Of a DNA stretch of 64,000 nucleotides, positions 17,653-26,386 are shown piece after piece (position 1 is the stretch's first letter; every line of letters starts with the position of its first letter). Where the stretch lies: contig NZ_CP098805.1 of assembly GCF_023821985.2 (NCBI RefSeq), positions 4,770,501-4,834,500 of the forward strand. The letters run 5' to 3'. This DNA comes from Dyadobacter chenhuakuii. GTDB lineage: Bacteria; Bacteroidota; Bacteroidia; Cytophagales; Spirosomataceae. A program made the translations under genes and the position numbers. The notes under the pieces were generated by a model that worked only from the letters and a program-made list of their open reading frames with translations, had not been told where the DNA came from and ran no database searches.

Positions 17653-18655
17653 TATCAAGGCCAACCGACGGTTCCGTCGGTTGGCCTTGAATACTGTCAT
17701 TGTACTCTATTTTCTTATTATAGCGGGTGGGGTAGTGAGGAGCACGGGCGCTGGAATGGGTTGTCCGGATTGGCCGCGTTGCTTCGGACGATGGGTTCCG
17801 CCGACTGAAATTTCGCAATTACCGGCCAACTACAAGGAAATTTACGGCGCTAAGCTAAAAGGAGAGATTGAATTTAATCCGGTTAAAACATGGATTGAAT
17901 ACGTAAACAGACTTCTGGGCGCTTTCACAGGGGTAATGATCTTCCTGACACTATTAGCCTCCATACCTTTCCTTAAATCCGGAAACAAGCGAATCTTCTA
18001 TTACAGTTTGTCAGCGTTCATTCTGGTAGGATTTCAGGGGTGGCTGGGTGCCAAAGTTGTGTCCTTTGAATTGTTGCCGGTGGTTGTAACGCTCCATATG
18101 CTGTTAGCCATTGTGATTGTTTTTCTGCTTTTGTTTCTCTACACCTGGTCGGCTTATGCTGGCAATATTTTACAGTTGAAAGAGTCGAGCAAGAAGGCAA
18201 TCGGTGGGATTGGCGTAGTAGTAATCACATTGTCCTTGATTCAGATCTTGCTTGGAACTCAGGTTAGGGAGGCAATTGACGAGGTGGTTCACAGGTTAGG
18301 TTATCAGGCGAGAAGCCAATGGATTGATGAGTTGGGTTTGAACTTTTATATACACCGGTCCTTTTCAATTGTTCTTTTTGTTGTAAACCTTTATTGGATC
18401 AGCAAAATTTTTAAAGCAGAAGGCAGGTATTCGATAGCAGGAAGGATTGCAATTGCTTGCTTTTGTTTATTGATAGTCGAAATTGCCACAGGGATTTTGA
18501 TGGCTTATTTTGGAGTACCAGCATTTGCCCAGCCATTGCACCTTACATTTGCAATATTATTGATCGGCCTTCAATTTGTGATTTGGCTTGTCGTAAATGG
18601 AAATAAGTATTTAAAGTATTCGTCAGATATCCGTCTGGAAAAGAGTACGATTTAG
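17630..18655 (+). CDS. ctaA: heme A synthase (COX15/CtaA)
   Basis: CtaA oxidises the C8 methyl group of heme O to a formyl group, making the heme A used by the adjacent oxidase. The roughly 341-residue membrane protein has about eight helices and the family signature GGVVRSTGAGMGCPDWPRCFG after the first helix. It carries conserved histidines in VTLHMLLA, YIHRSFS and PLHLTFA that bind the two hemes. The ATG at 17630 lies inside the end of coxA (23-base overlap); the in-frame TTG at 17612 is less likely. Co-transcription with coxA is implied. Confidence 0.93.
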   Translation: MISSTHIDIKANRRFRRLALNTVIVLYFLIIAGGVVRSTGAGMGCPDWPRCFGRWVPPTEISQLPANYKEIYGAKLKGEIEFNPVKTWIEYVNRLLGAFTGVMIFLTLLASIPFLKSGNKRIFYYSLSAFILVGFQGWLGAKVVSFELLPVVVTLHMLLAIVIVFLLLFLYTWSAYAGNILQLKESSKKAIGGIGVVVITLSLIQILLGTQVREAIDEVVHRLGYQARSQWIDELGLNFYIHRSFSIVLFVVNLYWISKIFKAEGRYSIAGRIAIACFCLLIVEIATGILMAYFGVPAFAQPLHLTFAILLIGLQFVIWLVVNGNKYLKYSSDIRLEKSTI

Positions 18656-18673
18656 AAACAAATAGTTGTAGTA

Positions 18674-19567
18674 ATGATATCAGCTGAGGGAAGCTTAGGA
18701 GGCGTAGGGAAGTTAAGAGAGAGGATAGGCGTTTTATTTGAGTTGCTAAAATTCAGGCTGGCTTCGCTGATCGCATTTTCTGGTGCTATGGGCTACTGCC
18801 TGGGTGCGAAGGAAGTTGAGACGGGAAAGTTGGTGCTTTTCATCATTGCATCAATCGGAATCACCGGAGCAGCAAACATTATCAATCAGATTCTCGAAAA
18901 GGACTTTGATAAATTGATGAAGCGGACTGCCAACCGGCCGTTGCCTAGTGGGCGCATTACGGTAGATCAGGCAATCATTTGGGCGGTTTTTCTGGGAATT
19001 ACTTCTCTGGCGATTTTCGTGCTAGTATTTAATCTGAGCACAGGTTTAATTTCGCTTTTGTCGCTGGTGCTGTATGGTTTTGTTTACACACCATTAAAAA
19101 GGGTTGGTCCGATAGCGGTTTTTGTCGGAGCTTTTCCAGGGGCATTTCCTCCGATGATTGGCTGGGTAGCAGCGACAAATCATTTCGGCTTAGAGCCGGG
19201 AATCTTGTTCGCGATTCAGTTCTTCTGGCAATTTCCACACTTTTGGGCGATTGCCTGGGTGCTTGATGAGGACTATAAAAGAGCAGGGTTTAAATTGCTT
19301 CCTGCCAACGGCCTGAAGGACGTTAATACGACATTGCAAATAATGATTTATACGGTGTTCCTGTTGCCGATTGGCTGGCTGCCTTACGAATTGGGTATGA
19401 CCGGGATCAATTCGGCTTTTGTTGCAACCGTGTTTGGCGTTTTGTTCCTGGCTCAGACGTTCCATTTGATGCGCACTTGCACGGATAAAACGGCAAGGCA
19501 ATTGATGTTCGGATCGTTTATATATTTGCCAATTGTGCAGATCGCGTTTTTGTTGGATAAATTGTGA
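18674..19567 (+). CDS. ctaB: protoheme IX farnesyltransferase (heme O synthase)
   Basis: CtaB attaches a farnesyl group to protoheme to form heme O, the precursor of heme A. The 297-residue UbiA-family membrane protein has about nine helices. Its first aspartate-rich motif is NIINQILEKDFDKLMKRTANRPLPSG, shown here only as the family landmark at about residues 73-97, and the second polar loop contains WVLDEDYKRAGFKLLP. Gene order ctaA-ctaB directly behind coxA fits a dedicated heme A supply. Confidence 0.94.
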   Translation: MISAEGSLGGVGKLRERIGVLFELLKFRLASLIAFSGAMGYCLGAKEVETGKLVLFIIASIGITGAANIINQILEKDFDKLMKRTANRPLPSGRITVDQAIIWAVFLGITSLAIFVLVFNLSTGLISLLSLVLYGFVYTPLKRVGPIAVFVGAFPGAFPPMIGWVAATNHFGLEPGILFAIQFFWQFPHFWAIAWVLDEDYKRAGFKLLPANGLKDVNTTLQIMIYTVFLLPIGWLPYELGMTGINSAFVATVFGVLFLAQTFHLMRTCTDKTARQLMFGSFIYLPIVQIAFLLDKL

Positions 19568-19586
19568 AAATGAAAAATCAGTGAAA

Positions 19587-20174
19587 ATGGAAAGTGTTCA
19601 GCAGTATAAAGTAGATAGAGAACCGCAGGAAACATTGGCAATGGATCCAATGAAATTCATTCTGTGGCTGTTTTTGGTTAGTATTATCATGTTATTTGCT
19701 TCTCAATCAAGTGCTTATTTGGTGAGAAGAGCCGAGGGGAACTGGTTGGAATTCTCAATGCCAACGATTTTCTGGTATAGCACAGGCGTTCTTTTAATGA
19801 GCAGCACAGCTATGCAATGGGCGTTTTATTCGGCAAAAAAAGATCAGTTCAAACAATTGAAAATAGCAATTTCTATTACTTTTGTACTTGGTCTGGCGTT
19901 CCTTTGGATGCAATTTGAAGGATGGAAACAGCTGGTTGCCATGAATGTTTATTTCGTTGGAAACCCGTCTGGTTCGTTTTTTTATGTGTTCACAGGATTA
20001 CACGGTTTTCACATCATCAGCGGATTAATCGTGTTGCTTTATTCTTTGACGGCGGCGTTCAAGTTGAAAGTGCACTCGAAGAATTTGAGACGCATTCAGA
20101 TCTGTGCCAGTTACTGGCATTTTCTAGATTTACTTTGGTTATACCTTTTTGTTTTTTTATTGACTTTTAATTAA
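19587..20174 (+). CDS. heme-copper oxidase subunit III family protein (first copy)
   Basis: This 195-residue protein has five hydrophobic helices and the subunit III pattern: an N-terminal helix followed by SQSSAYLVRR, a middle helix pair, GLHGFHIISG, and the final ASYWHFLDLLWLYLF. It starts at ATG 19587, after the ctaB stop. Together with the next gene it forms a tandem of subunit III-like proteins, a pattern I know from other Bacteroidota oxidase operons. It may act as an assembly or stabilising subunit; which copy is the true subunit III is not clear from sequence. Confidence 0.88.
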   Translation: MESVQQYKVDREPQETLAMDPMKFILWLFLVSIIMLFASQSSAYLVRRAEGNWLEFSMPTIFWYSTGVLLMSSTAMQWAFYSAKKDQFKQLKIAISITFVLGLAFLWMQFEGWKQLVAMNVYFVGNPSGSFFYVFTGLHGFHIISGLIVLLYSLTAAFKLKVHSKNLRRIQICASYWHFLDLLWLYLFVFLLTFN

Positions 20175-20184
20175 TACTTTTTCA

Positions 20185-20955
20185 ATGGCTGCAAATGTAA
20201 CAACACCTGGCGCGGTAGAACCCAAAATGTGGATGGGGGGAATTGAGCCTATGAGAGCTAGTTATGGTAAACTGATGATGTGGTTTTTCCTTATCTCGGA
20301 TACCTTTACTTTCTCAGCCCTGCTCGTTGCCTACGGTACAGCAAGGTTCGCCTTTCCGGCATTTTCCGGAAACGTGGATGACTTTACATTTTCAAACATG
20401 TATTGGCCAATTCCGGAAAAGGTGTACGAGGCGGTGCCTTTCCTTCACGGAATTTCTCTTCCCCTGGTCTTTGTAGGGATCATGACATTCATCCTGATCG
20501 CGAGTAGTGTGACGATGGTTCTTGCAGTAGAAGCAGGTCACCGTATGGACCGTGCCAATGTTGAAAAATATATGCTTTGGACAATCCTTGGCGGATTTAC
20601 TTTCCTGGGCTGCCAGGCTTGGGAATGGGCTCACTTTATCCATGGAACGGATACAGGAAGTGTAATGAAAGTTATTGAAAACGGAGTTTGGGTGGATAAG
20701 ACAATATTTGGGGCGAACCTTACGGAAAACCAGTATGGTCCTCCTGCATTTGCTGACTTCTTTTTCTTTATCACGGGTTTCCACGGAACGCACGTATTCA
20801 GTGGCGTGATCCTGAACATTCTGATCTTCTTCCGTACTGCCACAGGTTTTTATGATAAGAGGGGAAGCTACGAAATGGTCGAGAAAGTTGGACTTTACTG
20901 GCACTTTGTAGACTTAGTGTGGGTATTCGTATTTACATTCTTTTATCTGGTTTAA
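20185..20955 (+). CDS. cytochrome c oxidase subunit III (second copy)
   Basis: This 256-residue protein has about six to seven membrane helices, with the subunit III landmarks GCQAWEWAHFIH, FFITGFHGTHVFSG and GLYWHFVDLVWVFVFTFFYLV at the end. It is longer than the preceding copy, with an extra loop after the first helix and the insert between IHGTD and NQYGPPAFAD. It is probably the main subunit III of the aa3 oxidase. It is followed after 29 bases by subunit IV. Confidence 0.93.
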   Translation: MAANVTTPGAVEPKMWMGGIEPMRASYGKLMMWFFLISDTFTFSALLVAYGTARFAFPAFSGNVDDFTFSNMYWPIPEKVYEAVPFLHGISLPLVFVGIMTFILIASSVTMVLAVEAGHRMDRANVEKYMLWTILGGFTFLGCQAWEWAHFIHGTDTGSVMKVIENGVWVDKTIFGANLTENQYGPPAFADFFFFITGFHGTHVFSGVILNILIFFRTATGFYDKRGSYEMVEKVGLYWHFVDLVWVFVFTFFYLV

Positions 20956-20984
20956 ATCATCCAATAATACTAATTCCTAATCAA

Positions 20985-21314
20985 ATGTCGGAAGTACACC
21001 ATATTCATAACCAGGATCCAAACGCAGGTGCTGAGCAACGTAAAGCAATCTGGAAAACCTTTTGGATTCTCCTTATCCTGACTGCCGTAGAATTCCTTAT
21101 CGCATTCACGGTTCCTCACGGAATATTGAAGGTCACCATTTTCATCGTGATGACGATTGTTAAGGCGTTCTATATCGTGGGTGAATTCATGCACTTAAAG
21201 CATGAAACGAAGTCACTGATCTGGTCGATCCTGGTTCCCGTTATCTTCGTAGCCTGGTTAATTTTGGCGCTTATGTTAGAAGGTAATGCGATTTTTGAAG
21301 CCATATTCGATTAA
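20985..21314 (+). CDS. cytochrome c oxidase subunit IV family protein
   Basis: This is a small membrane protein of 109 residues with three helices and the bacterial subunit IV pattern: IWKTFWILLILTAVEF, then IVKAFYIVGEFMHLKHE, then VFVAWLILALMLEGNA-like C-terminal helix. Bacterial subunit IV stabilises the oxidase and is not catalytic. ATG 20985 is chosen because an upstream in-frame start at 20919 would overlap subunit III and give an unrelated extension. Confidence 0.9.
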   Translation: MSEVHHIHNQDPNAGAEQRKAIWKTFWILLILTAVEFLIAFTVPHGILKVTIFIVMTIVKAFYIVGEFMHLKHETKSLIWSILVPVIFVAWLILALMLEGNAIFEAIFD

Positions 21315-21323
21315 ATAATACGC

Positions 21324-21947
21324 ATGAAGAATTTTCCCAAGGCCGGATTACTGATCGTAACATTAGTAATACCGGCTTTGATTTTTGTACTCCTCAGACT
21401 TTTCGCAACCAATCATTACGATCTTCCCTATTTCAACCCGGAGATTAGTAACGATGGAAAGGTGGTGATAGCAAATAGAGATACTGTTTTTCGCAAGCAG
21501 TCAAAGGTGCAACTGTCATCGGGAAGTTTTGATATTGCAAACCAAATTACGGTAATCAGTTTTTTGCCAAAAAATTGCGCGGATAGTTGCCAGCTTGTGC
21601 TGTCAAACCTGAAAAGGATCTTTGATATGCGCAGCGAGACCAATAATCTCACTATTAAGACGCTTACAGAGGATAGTTTAGCCACTTCCTCAACCTATCC
21701 GATTGAGTTGGGTAAGGAGGGATGGGAAACTTGGAAAGCTTCAATAATGGACGCCGAGCGTTTGTTGGCGTTGCCATCTTCGCAAGATACCTCTGAGCTT
21801 TATCCGATCGAAAGCAGGTTAATGTTGATAGATAGCAGAGGCTACACCAGAGGTTACTACAATGGGATGGATCCCGAGGAGATTGATCGCCTGATGGCGG
21901 AAATAAAGATTTTAAATTACGAGAATAAAGCAAGTGCTGATAAATAG
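21324..21947 (+). CDS. SCO1/SenC-like membrane-anchored thioredoxin-fold protein lacking the copper histidine
   Basis: The 207-residue protein has an N-terminal membrane anchor (residues 8-27) and a periplasmic thioredoxin-like domain with a CxxxC motif, Cys85 and Cys89 in NCADSC, where SCO proteins have their copper and redox cysteines. SCO proteins deliver copper to CuA or keep its cysteines reduced. The conserved histidine that completes the SCO copper site, expected near the C-terminal strand, is not visible; the segment reads MLIDSRGYTRGYY. This may therefore be a thiol reductase for CoxB rather than a copper donor. Its position in the cox operon supports a role in CuA assembly. Confidence 0.8.
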   Translation: MKNFPKAGLLIVTLVIPALIFVLLRLFATNHYDLPYFNPEISNDGKVVIANRDTVFRKQSKVQLSSGSFDIANQITVISFLPKNCADSCQLVLSNLKRIFDMRSETNNLTIKTLTEDSLATSSTYPIELGKEGWETWKASIMDAERLLALPSSQDTSELYPIESRLMLIDSRGYTRGYYNGMDPEEIDRLMAEIKILNYENKASADK

Positions 21948-21949
21948 TT

Positions 21950-22489
21950 ATGGCTTCATTAGTATTAGAAAAGAAACCCAAATACGAACGCATTATCAAC
22001 ATTCTCGCCATTGTGATCCCGATTGCGGTTGCGGCGTTGTTAGGCATTCGGCAGAAAGTTGAGTTAGGAGCATGGACGAAGGTTCTGCCTCATGTTATCG
22101 GGGTAATTAACACGCTGACGGCGGTGTTTTTGATTGCAGGGTTTTATTTTGTCAAAAACAATAACATTAGTGGGCACCGCAAGGCGATGACAGGTGCATT
22201 TTTGTTGGGAGCTGTATTTTTGGTTTGTTATATTTTATATCACATTTCAAATCAATCTACACCTTTTGGTGGTGAAGGAGTTGTGCGGCCGATCTATTAC
22301 TTTTTATTGATTTCGCACATTACCTTGTCTATTGTAGTCGTTTGGTTTGTGTTGCGTGCGGTGTATTTTGGTTATACTAATCAAATTATTGAACACAGAA
22401 AGGCTGTGAAATGGGCTTTTCCTATCTGGCTTTACGTGAGTATCAGTGGTGTTGTGGTTTACCTGATGATTAGTCCTTATTATGTATGA
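21950..22489 (+). CDS. DUF420 membrane protein (CtaM/YozB-like)
   Basis: This 179-residue protein has five membrane helices and conserved histidines in the DUF420 pattern: LPHVIGVINTLTA, ISGHRKAM, YHIS, ISHITLS and EHRKAVKWAFPIWLYV. DUF420 proteins occur beside oxidase genes, and some (CtaM type) are needed for maturation of heme-copper oxidases. It starts two bases after the SCO-like gene, and its stop overlaps the start of the next gene in an ATGA arrangement. Confidence 0.88.
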   Translation: MASLVLEKKPKYERIINILAIVIPIAVAALLGIRQKVELGAWTKVLPHVIGVINTLTAVFLIAGFYFVKNNNISGHRKAMTGAFLLGAVFLVCYILYHISNQSTPFGGEGVVRPIYYFLLISHITLSIVVVWFVLRAVYFGYTNQIIEHRKAVKWAFPIWLYVSISGVVVYLMISPYYV

Positions 22490-22767
22490 AAAACTTTAAG
22501 ATCATATTCGGTTTTGTAATGCTGTTTGTTCTCTCAGGCGTCGATACCTGGGCGCAATGTGCGATGTGCCGCGGTTCTGTGGAAAGTTCTATGGGAAATG
22601 GCAGGAACAATGTAGGAGTCGGGCTTAACACCGGCATTATGTTTCTATTCGTAATGCCTTATTTATTAGTTGGGATAATTGGCTACCTATGGTATCGCAA
22701 TAGCAAAAAGAATTTACAGGAACGCCAGTTCATCGCTTCCCGTGTGAAGCAGGCTTATCAAGGCTAG
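22486..22767 (+). CDS. small secreted CxxC membrane protein of unknown function
   Basis: This 93-residue protein starts in an ATGA overlap with the DUF420 gene. It has a signal peptide (residues 1-23, ending WAQ), then immediately CAMC (Cys24 and Cys27), a Gly/Asn-rich stretch, one membrane helix (about 48-68) and a basic tail. I know no characterised function. The CxxC pair just outside the membrane, at the end of an oxidase assembly operon, suggests metal or thiol handling, but that is inference. A terminator follows within about 20 bases, so this is the last gene of the act-cox block. Confidence 0.8.
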   Translation: MKNFKIIFGFVMLFVLSGVDTWAQCAMCRGSVESSMGNGRNNVGVGLNTGIMFLFVMPYLLVGIIGYLWYRNSKKNLQERQFIASRVKQAYQG

Positions 22768-22788
22768 GACTTAGGATAATGATATGAT

Positions 22789-22817
22789 AAGCGAGGCAAA
22801 ATGCTTCGCTTTTTTTA
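22789..22817 (+). terminator. terminator at the end of the act-cox operon
   Basis: An 8-base-pair stem (22790-22797 with 22803-22810) with a 5-base loop is followed by seven T residues. It ends the long respiratory operon. Confidence 0.85.
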
Positions 22818-22897
22818 TGTCCAATCTGAATGCATAAATAATGTTATCAAAGGGCGTAGAAAAGCGTTTCAGTGTCTTTAATGAGAAAACTGGGATT

Positions 22898-25414
22898 ATG
22901 CGACTGTTAATTTTACTCATATTGCTTCTGAATAGTGCCTTAGCAAATGCACAAACAATTTCAACTTCAAAACCCTGGACTTTCTGGTGGTGGATGGGCA
23001 GTGCGGTGAATGAGAAAGACATTACGGCTCAATTAGAATACTTTCAAAAATCAGGAGTAGGTGGCGTACACATTATCCCCATTTATCAGGTTAAGGGTTA
23101 CGAGTCACAATCCGTTCCGTTTTTGACGCCAAAGTGGTTGGATCTGATGCAGTATACAGTGCGCGAAGGCAAGCGGCTGGGACTGGGTGTCGATATGACG
23201 ACAGGAACCGGCTGGCCATTTGGCGGTCCCAATGTTTCTCCAGAGCTCGGGGCGAAGCAAATGCTGGTTAAAAATGGAGCTATCGCCATTGAACCCACAA
23301 AACAAAGAGTAAAACGTGCGGCGCCAGGTGGAGAAGGATTGGTCCTCGATCCGTTTCATGCCACCGCAATGCTACGCTATCTTACAAGGTTCGATTCTGC
23401 GTTTGCTAATAGAAAAGATTTGCCGCGTTCCATGTACAATGATTCCTATGAGGCATATGGAGCCAACTGGACCGACGATTTTTTGCAGGAATTTAAAAAA
23501 AGACGCGGTTATGAACTGGGTGAAAATCTGGCTTTACTGACTGATTCAACTGGAAAGGCCGGCTCAGATCTTGTCCGGATCGATTACCATCAAACATTAT
23601 CGGAGTTACTGAGAGAGCGCTATGCCAAGCCCTGGACCGATTGGAGCACAAATCACGGTTTTCTGACCAGATATCAGGCGCATGGTTCGCCCGGAAACCT
23701 GCTCGACTTGTACGACACCGCCGACATTCCGGAAACTGAATCTTTTGGAACCAGCCGTTTTTCAATTCCCGGATTACGCATTGATCCTGACTATTCCATC
23801 GACCAGTTTGGGACACCTGATCCGTTGGCAATGAAATTTGCCTCATCGGCAGCACATTTTTCTGGCAAGAAGCTTGTCAGTTCCGAAACCGGAACATGGC
23901 TTGCCAATCATTTCAAAGTTTCGCTGTCGCAGGTCAAGCCGCAAATTGATGAGCTTTTTACCGCCGGCATTAACCACATTTTTTATCATGGGAGCACTTA
24001 TTCACCTGCTCAGGAGCCATTTCCGGGTTGGTTATTTTACGCTTCCACGAACTTTGGATCGACCTCACATTTCGCTCAACACTTTTCCCTGCTAAATAAA
24101 TACGTACAACGCTGCCAGGAGCTGCTTCAAAACACTAAATCGGACAATGATGTGCTGGTATATTTTCCGATACATGACCTTTGGGCAACCAAAGCGAAGT
24201 CTTCCGGCAATGTGCATTTACTGGAAGTGCATCACGTGGATCGATGGCTGCTGGACCTGCCTTTTGGTAAGCTTGCACAGCAACTTTGGAAAAAGGGTTT
24301 TGGATTTGACTACGTTTCGGATTTGCAATTGAGCCGTTTAAAGCTGGATAGTAATGGTAATCTTACCAGCGGAAACGCAATTTATAAATCCATAATCATA
24401 CCCTCAAGCACCTATATGCCCGGGGAAACATTAAAAGAACTACAACGACTCGCCGGGAACGGAGCAAAGATCATATTCCAAAACCACATGCCGGAAAAAG
24501 CAACCGGTTACGCTGTCGAGACTGAAAGGCAAAACAGCTTTGAGAATGAGTTAGTAATGCTGAAAAAAGAAAGGAATGTCCGCATTTCGAATGATTTTGA
24601 AAAAGAATTGGTGGCAAGCGGAGCACTTCGGGAATCGTTTGCAGATAATGGGTTGACATTTATCCGTAAAAAAACACAAGACAACAAACGACTTTACTTT
24701 GTCAGTAACTTGGCTGATAAGTTTAAGGAAGGTTGGATTAAGGTTAGCAATGTCGGCGGGTTTGAAAAATTTGATGCACTGGATGAAAATGCAACCTGGA
24801 AGTCAGTTCCGCGAAATGGAGATGCGATTTATTTAAAGCTTTTGCCAGGACAATCATGTTTTTTACGAGAAACAGCAAAAAATACACGCACAGAGAAAGC
24901 GAACATTGCCGATAAGCAATTTGAAATAAAAGGTAATTGGAATCTGAAATTTCTAAAAGGCCGGCCTTCAATTCCAGTCACCGCCAATCTGAACGAACTC
25001 AAAACCTGGACAAGCCTGCCTGATTCCGCAATTTTCTTCTCAGGGACAGCCAGATACGAAATTCACTTCGATTGTCCTGCCAATTTGATGAACACTGACG
25101 CTAAAATCCTGGACCTTGGTGATGTGCGAGAAGTGGCCACCGTAAAACTGAATGGTAAGCCCATAGGAACAGCTTGGAGCATTCCTTTCCAATTGGGTTT
25201 TACAGATAAGCTTAAATCAAAGGATAACGTGCTTGAAATTGAGGTTACCAATCTTTCAGGCAACTATATGCGCCTGAGGGACACGCAAAAGCCCGATTGG
25301 AAAAAATTTCATGACATTAACATTGTCGATATCACTTATAAAAAGTTTGACGCGACAAAATGGGAGCCTATGCCATCAGGTTTACTGGGACCAGTGAAAA
25401 TCCTTTTCCACTAA
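22898..25414 (+). CDS. GH106-type alpha-L-rhamnosidase, secreted
   Basis: This 838-residue protein has a signal peptide (residues 1-20, ending NAQ) and begins with the KPWTFWWWMGSAVN stretch characteristic of GH106 rhamnosidase-like glycosyl hydrolases, which release terminal alpha-L-rhamnose from plant glycans. The first 550 residues form the catalytic (TIM-barrel type) part, including the GVDMTTGTGWPFGGP and SSETGTWLANHF segments. The C-terminal 170 residues look like a galactose-binding beta-sandwich (GDVREVATVKLNG, LEIEVTNLSGNYMRLRD). ATG 22898 gives the signal peptide; an in-frame ATG at 22841 would bury it. There is no SusC/SusD nearby, so it stands alone. It converges on murI with two bases between stops. 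Confidence 0.85.
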   Translation: MRLLILLILLLNSALANAQTISTSKPWTFWWWMGSAVNEKDITAQLEYFQKSGVGGVHIIPIYQVKGYESQSVPFLTPKWLDLMQYTVREGKRLGLGVDMTTGTGWPFGGPNVSPELGAKQMLVKNGAIAIEPTKQRVKRAAPGGEGLVLDPFHATAMLRYLTRFDSAFANRKDLPRSMYNDSYEAYGANWTDDFLQEFKKRRGYELGENLALLTDSTGKAGSDLVRIDYHQTLSELLRERYAKPWTDWSTNHGFLTRYQAHGSPGNLLDLYDTADIPETESFGTSRFSIPGLRIDPDYSIDQFGTPDPLAMKFASSAAHFSGKKLVSSETGTWLANHFKVSLSQVKPQIDELFTAGINHIFYHGSTYSPAQEPFPGWLFYASTNFGSTSHFAQHFSLLNKYVQRCQELLQNTKSDNDVLVYFPIHDLWATKAKSSGNVHLLEVHHVDRWLLDLPFGKLAQQLWKKGFGFDYVSDLQLSRLKLDSNGNLTSGNAIYKSIIIPSSTYMPGETLKELQRLAGNGAKIIFQNHMPEKATGYAVETERQNSFENELVMLKKERNVRISNDFEKELVASGALRESFADNGLTFIRKKTQDNKRLYFVSNLADKFKEGWIKVSNVGGFEKFDALDENATWKSVPRNGDAIYLKLLPGQSCFLRETAKNTRTEKANIADKQFEIKGNWNLKFLKGRPSIPVTANLNELKTWTSLPDSAIFFSGTARYEIHFDCPANLMNTDAKILDLGDVREVATVKLNGKPIGTAWSIPFQLGFTDKLKSKDNVLEIEVTNLSGNYMRLRDTQKPDWKKFHDINIVDITYKKFDATKWEPMPSGLLGPVKILFH

Positions 25415-25416
25415 TA

Positions 25417-26226
25417 CTACTCCCAAAGCGGGTAATGTTCAAGCTGGATTTGCCTGCCAAAGAATATGTTTGTCGATTGTTCAAAGGACAGCGTGTAGTC
25501 GGACACGTAAAATGCGCGCTTGCCATCTCCCTTTTCATTGACCAGATAATGTTGTTCGAGCCAGGATTTTAGTGAAAAAGCCACGATCTCGGATGTGTCG
25601 AGGATTTCTACATTGCTTTTATAAAATTCGCCGATCTGGTTTTTGATCAGCGGATAATGCGTGCAGCCAAGAATCAATGCTTCAATATCTGTCAGCGAAG
25701 GATCAGACAAATAACTGGTTATAATGCTTTCACTAATGTTATTATCAAAAAAACCTTCTTCAATCATGGGCGCCAGCAAAGGAGTAGCCAGTGATTTTAA
25801 CTGAATATTTTTACCCAAAGCATCCACTTTCTTTTTATATACATTAGAAAGGACCGTTTGCTTTGTTCCGATCAGGCCGATCGTCTTGCCGTCATAATGT
25901 TCCTTAATGTAATCCACCACCGGATCAATTACATTCAAAACCTTCGCCTTACTACCCACATATTCCCGCACCAGCTCATAAGCCGCCGCAGAAGCCGAGT
26001 TGCAGGCAATGAGGATAAGCTTGCAATTTTGCTGCAGAAGCATGTTGCAAATTTTGATAGAATAAGCTTGAATTGCCGCCTGAGACTTATCGCCGTAGGG
26101 AAGGTGCGCCGTGTCGCCAAAATAAATTGTATTCTCTTGCGGCAGAAGCCTGGTAACTGCACTGGCAACGGTCATCCCGCCAATGCCACTATCAAAAATC
26201 CCAATCGGCGCCGAAGAATCAAACAT
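25417..26226 (-). CDS. murI: glutamate racemase
   Basis: MurI interconverts L- and D-glutamate in the cytosol to supply D-Glu for peptidoglycan. The 269-residue protein has the family landmarks: IGIFDSGIGGMTV at the N-terminus, the first catalytic cysteine in IACNSASA, and the second in LGCTHYPLI. Length is normal. It lies on the minus strand between two plus-strand genes and has its own promoter-like element upstream. Confidence 0.95.
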   Translation of the reverse strand: MFDSSAPIGIFDSGIGGMTVASAVTRLLPQENTIYFGDTAHLPYGDKSQAAIQAYSIKICNMLLQQNCKLILIACNSASAAAYELVREYVGSKAKVLNVIDPVVDYIKEHYDGKTIGLIGTKQTVLSNVYKKKVDALGKNIQLKSLATPLLAPMIEEGFFDNNISESIITSYLSDPSLTDIEALILGCTHYPLIKNQIGEFYKSNVEILDTSEIVAFSLKSWLEQHYLVNEKGDGKRAFYVSDYTLSFEQSTNIFFGRQIQLEHYPLWE

Positions 26227-26266
26227 AATGGAAGAAGTAAATCTTTTTGACTAAGAATATTTGGTC

Positions 26267-26300
26267 CAAAACTAAAGGAACGGTTTGAATAACTTTTCAA
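26267..26300 (-). promoter_or_regulatory. putative murI promoter
   Basis: Read on the minus strand, TAGTTTTG (26274 to 26267) matches TAnnTTTG, and a TTG (26300 to 26298) lies 23 bases upstream of it. The element is about 40 bases before the murI start. Confidence 0.45.
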
Positions 26301-26386
26301 AAATTAGACCTATTCAGAAATTTTTTGGAAATGCATGCAACCCGACGATGTGGAATGCGCATCTTGCTATTGAAACCACCAAATGA

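Noticed and set aside
22841..22897. Longer start for the GH106-type gene at ATG 22841
   Set aside because: It would place 19 charged residues before the signal peptide; ATG 22898 gives a normal exported protein.
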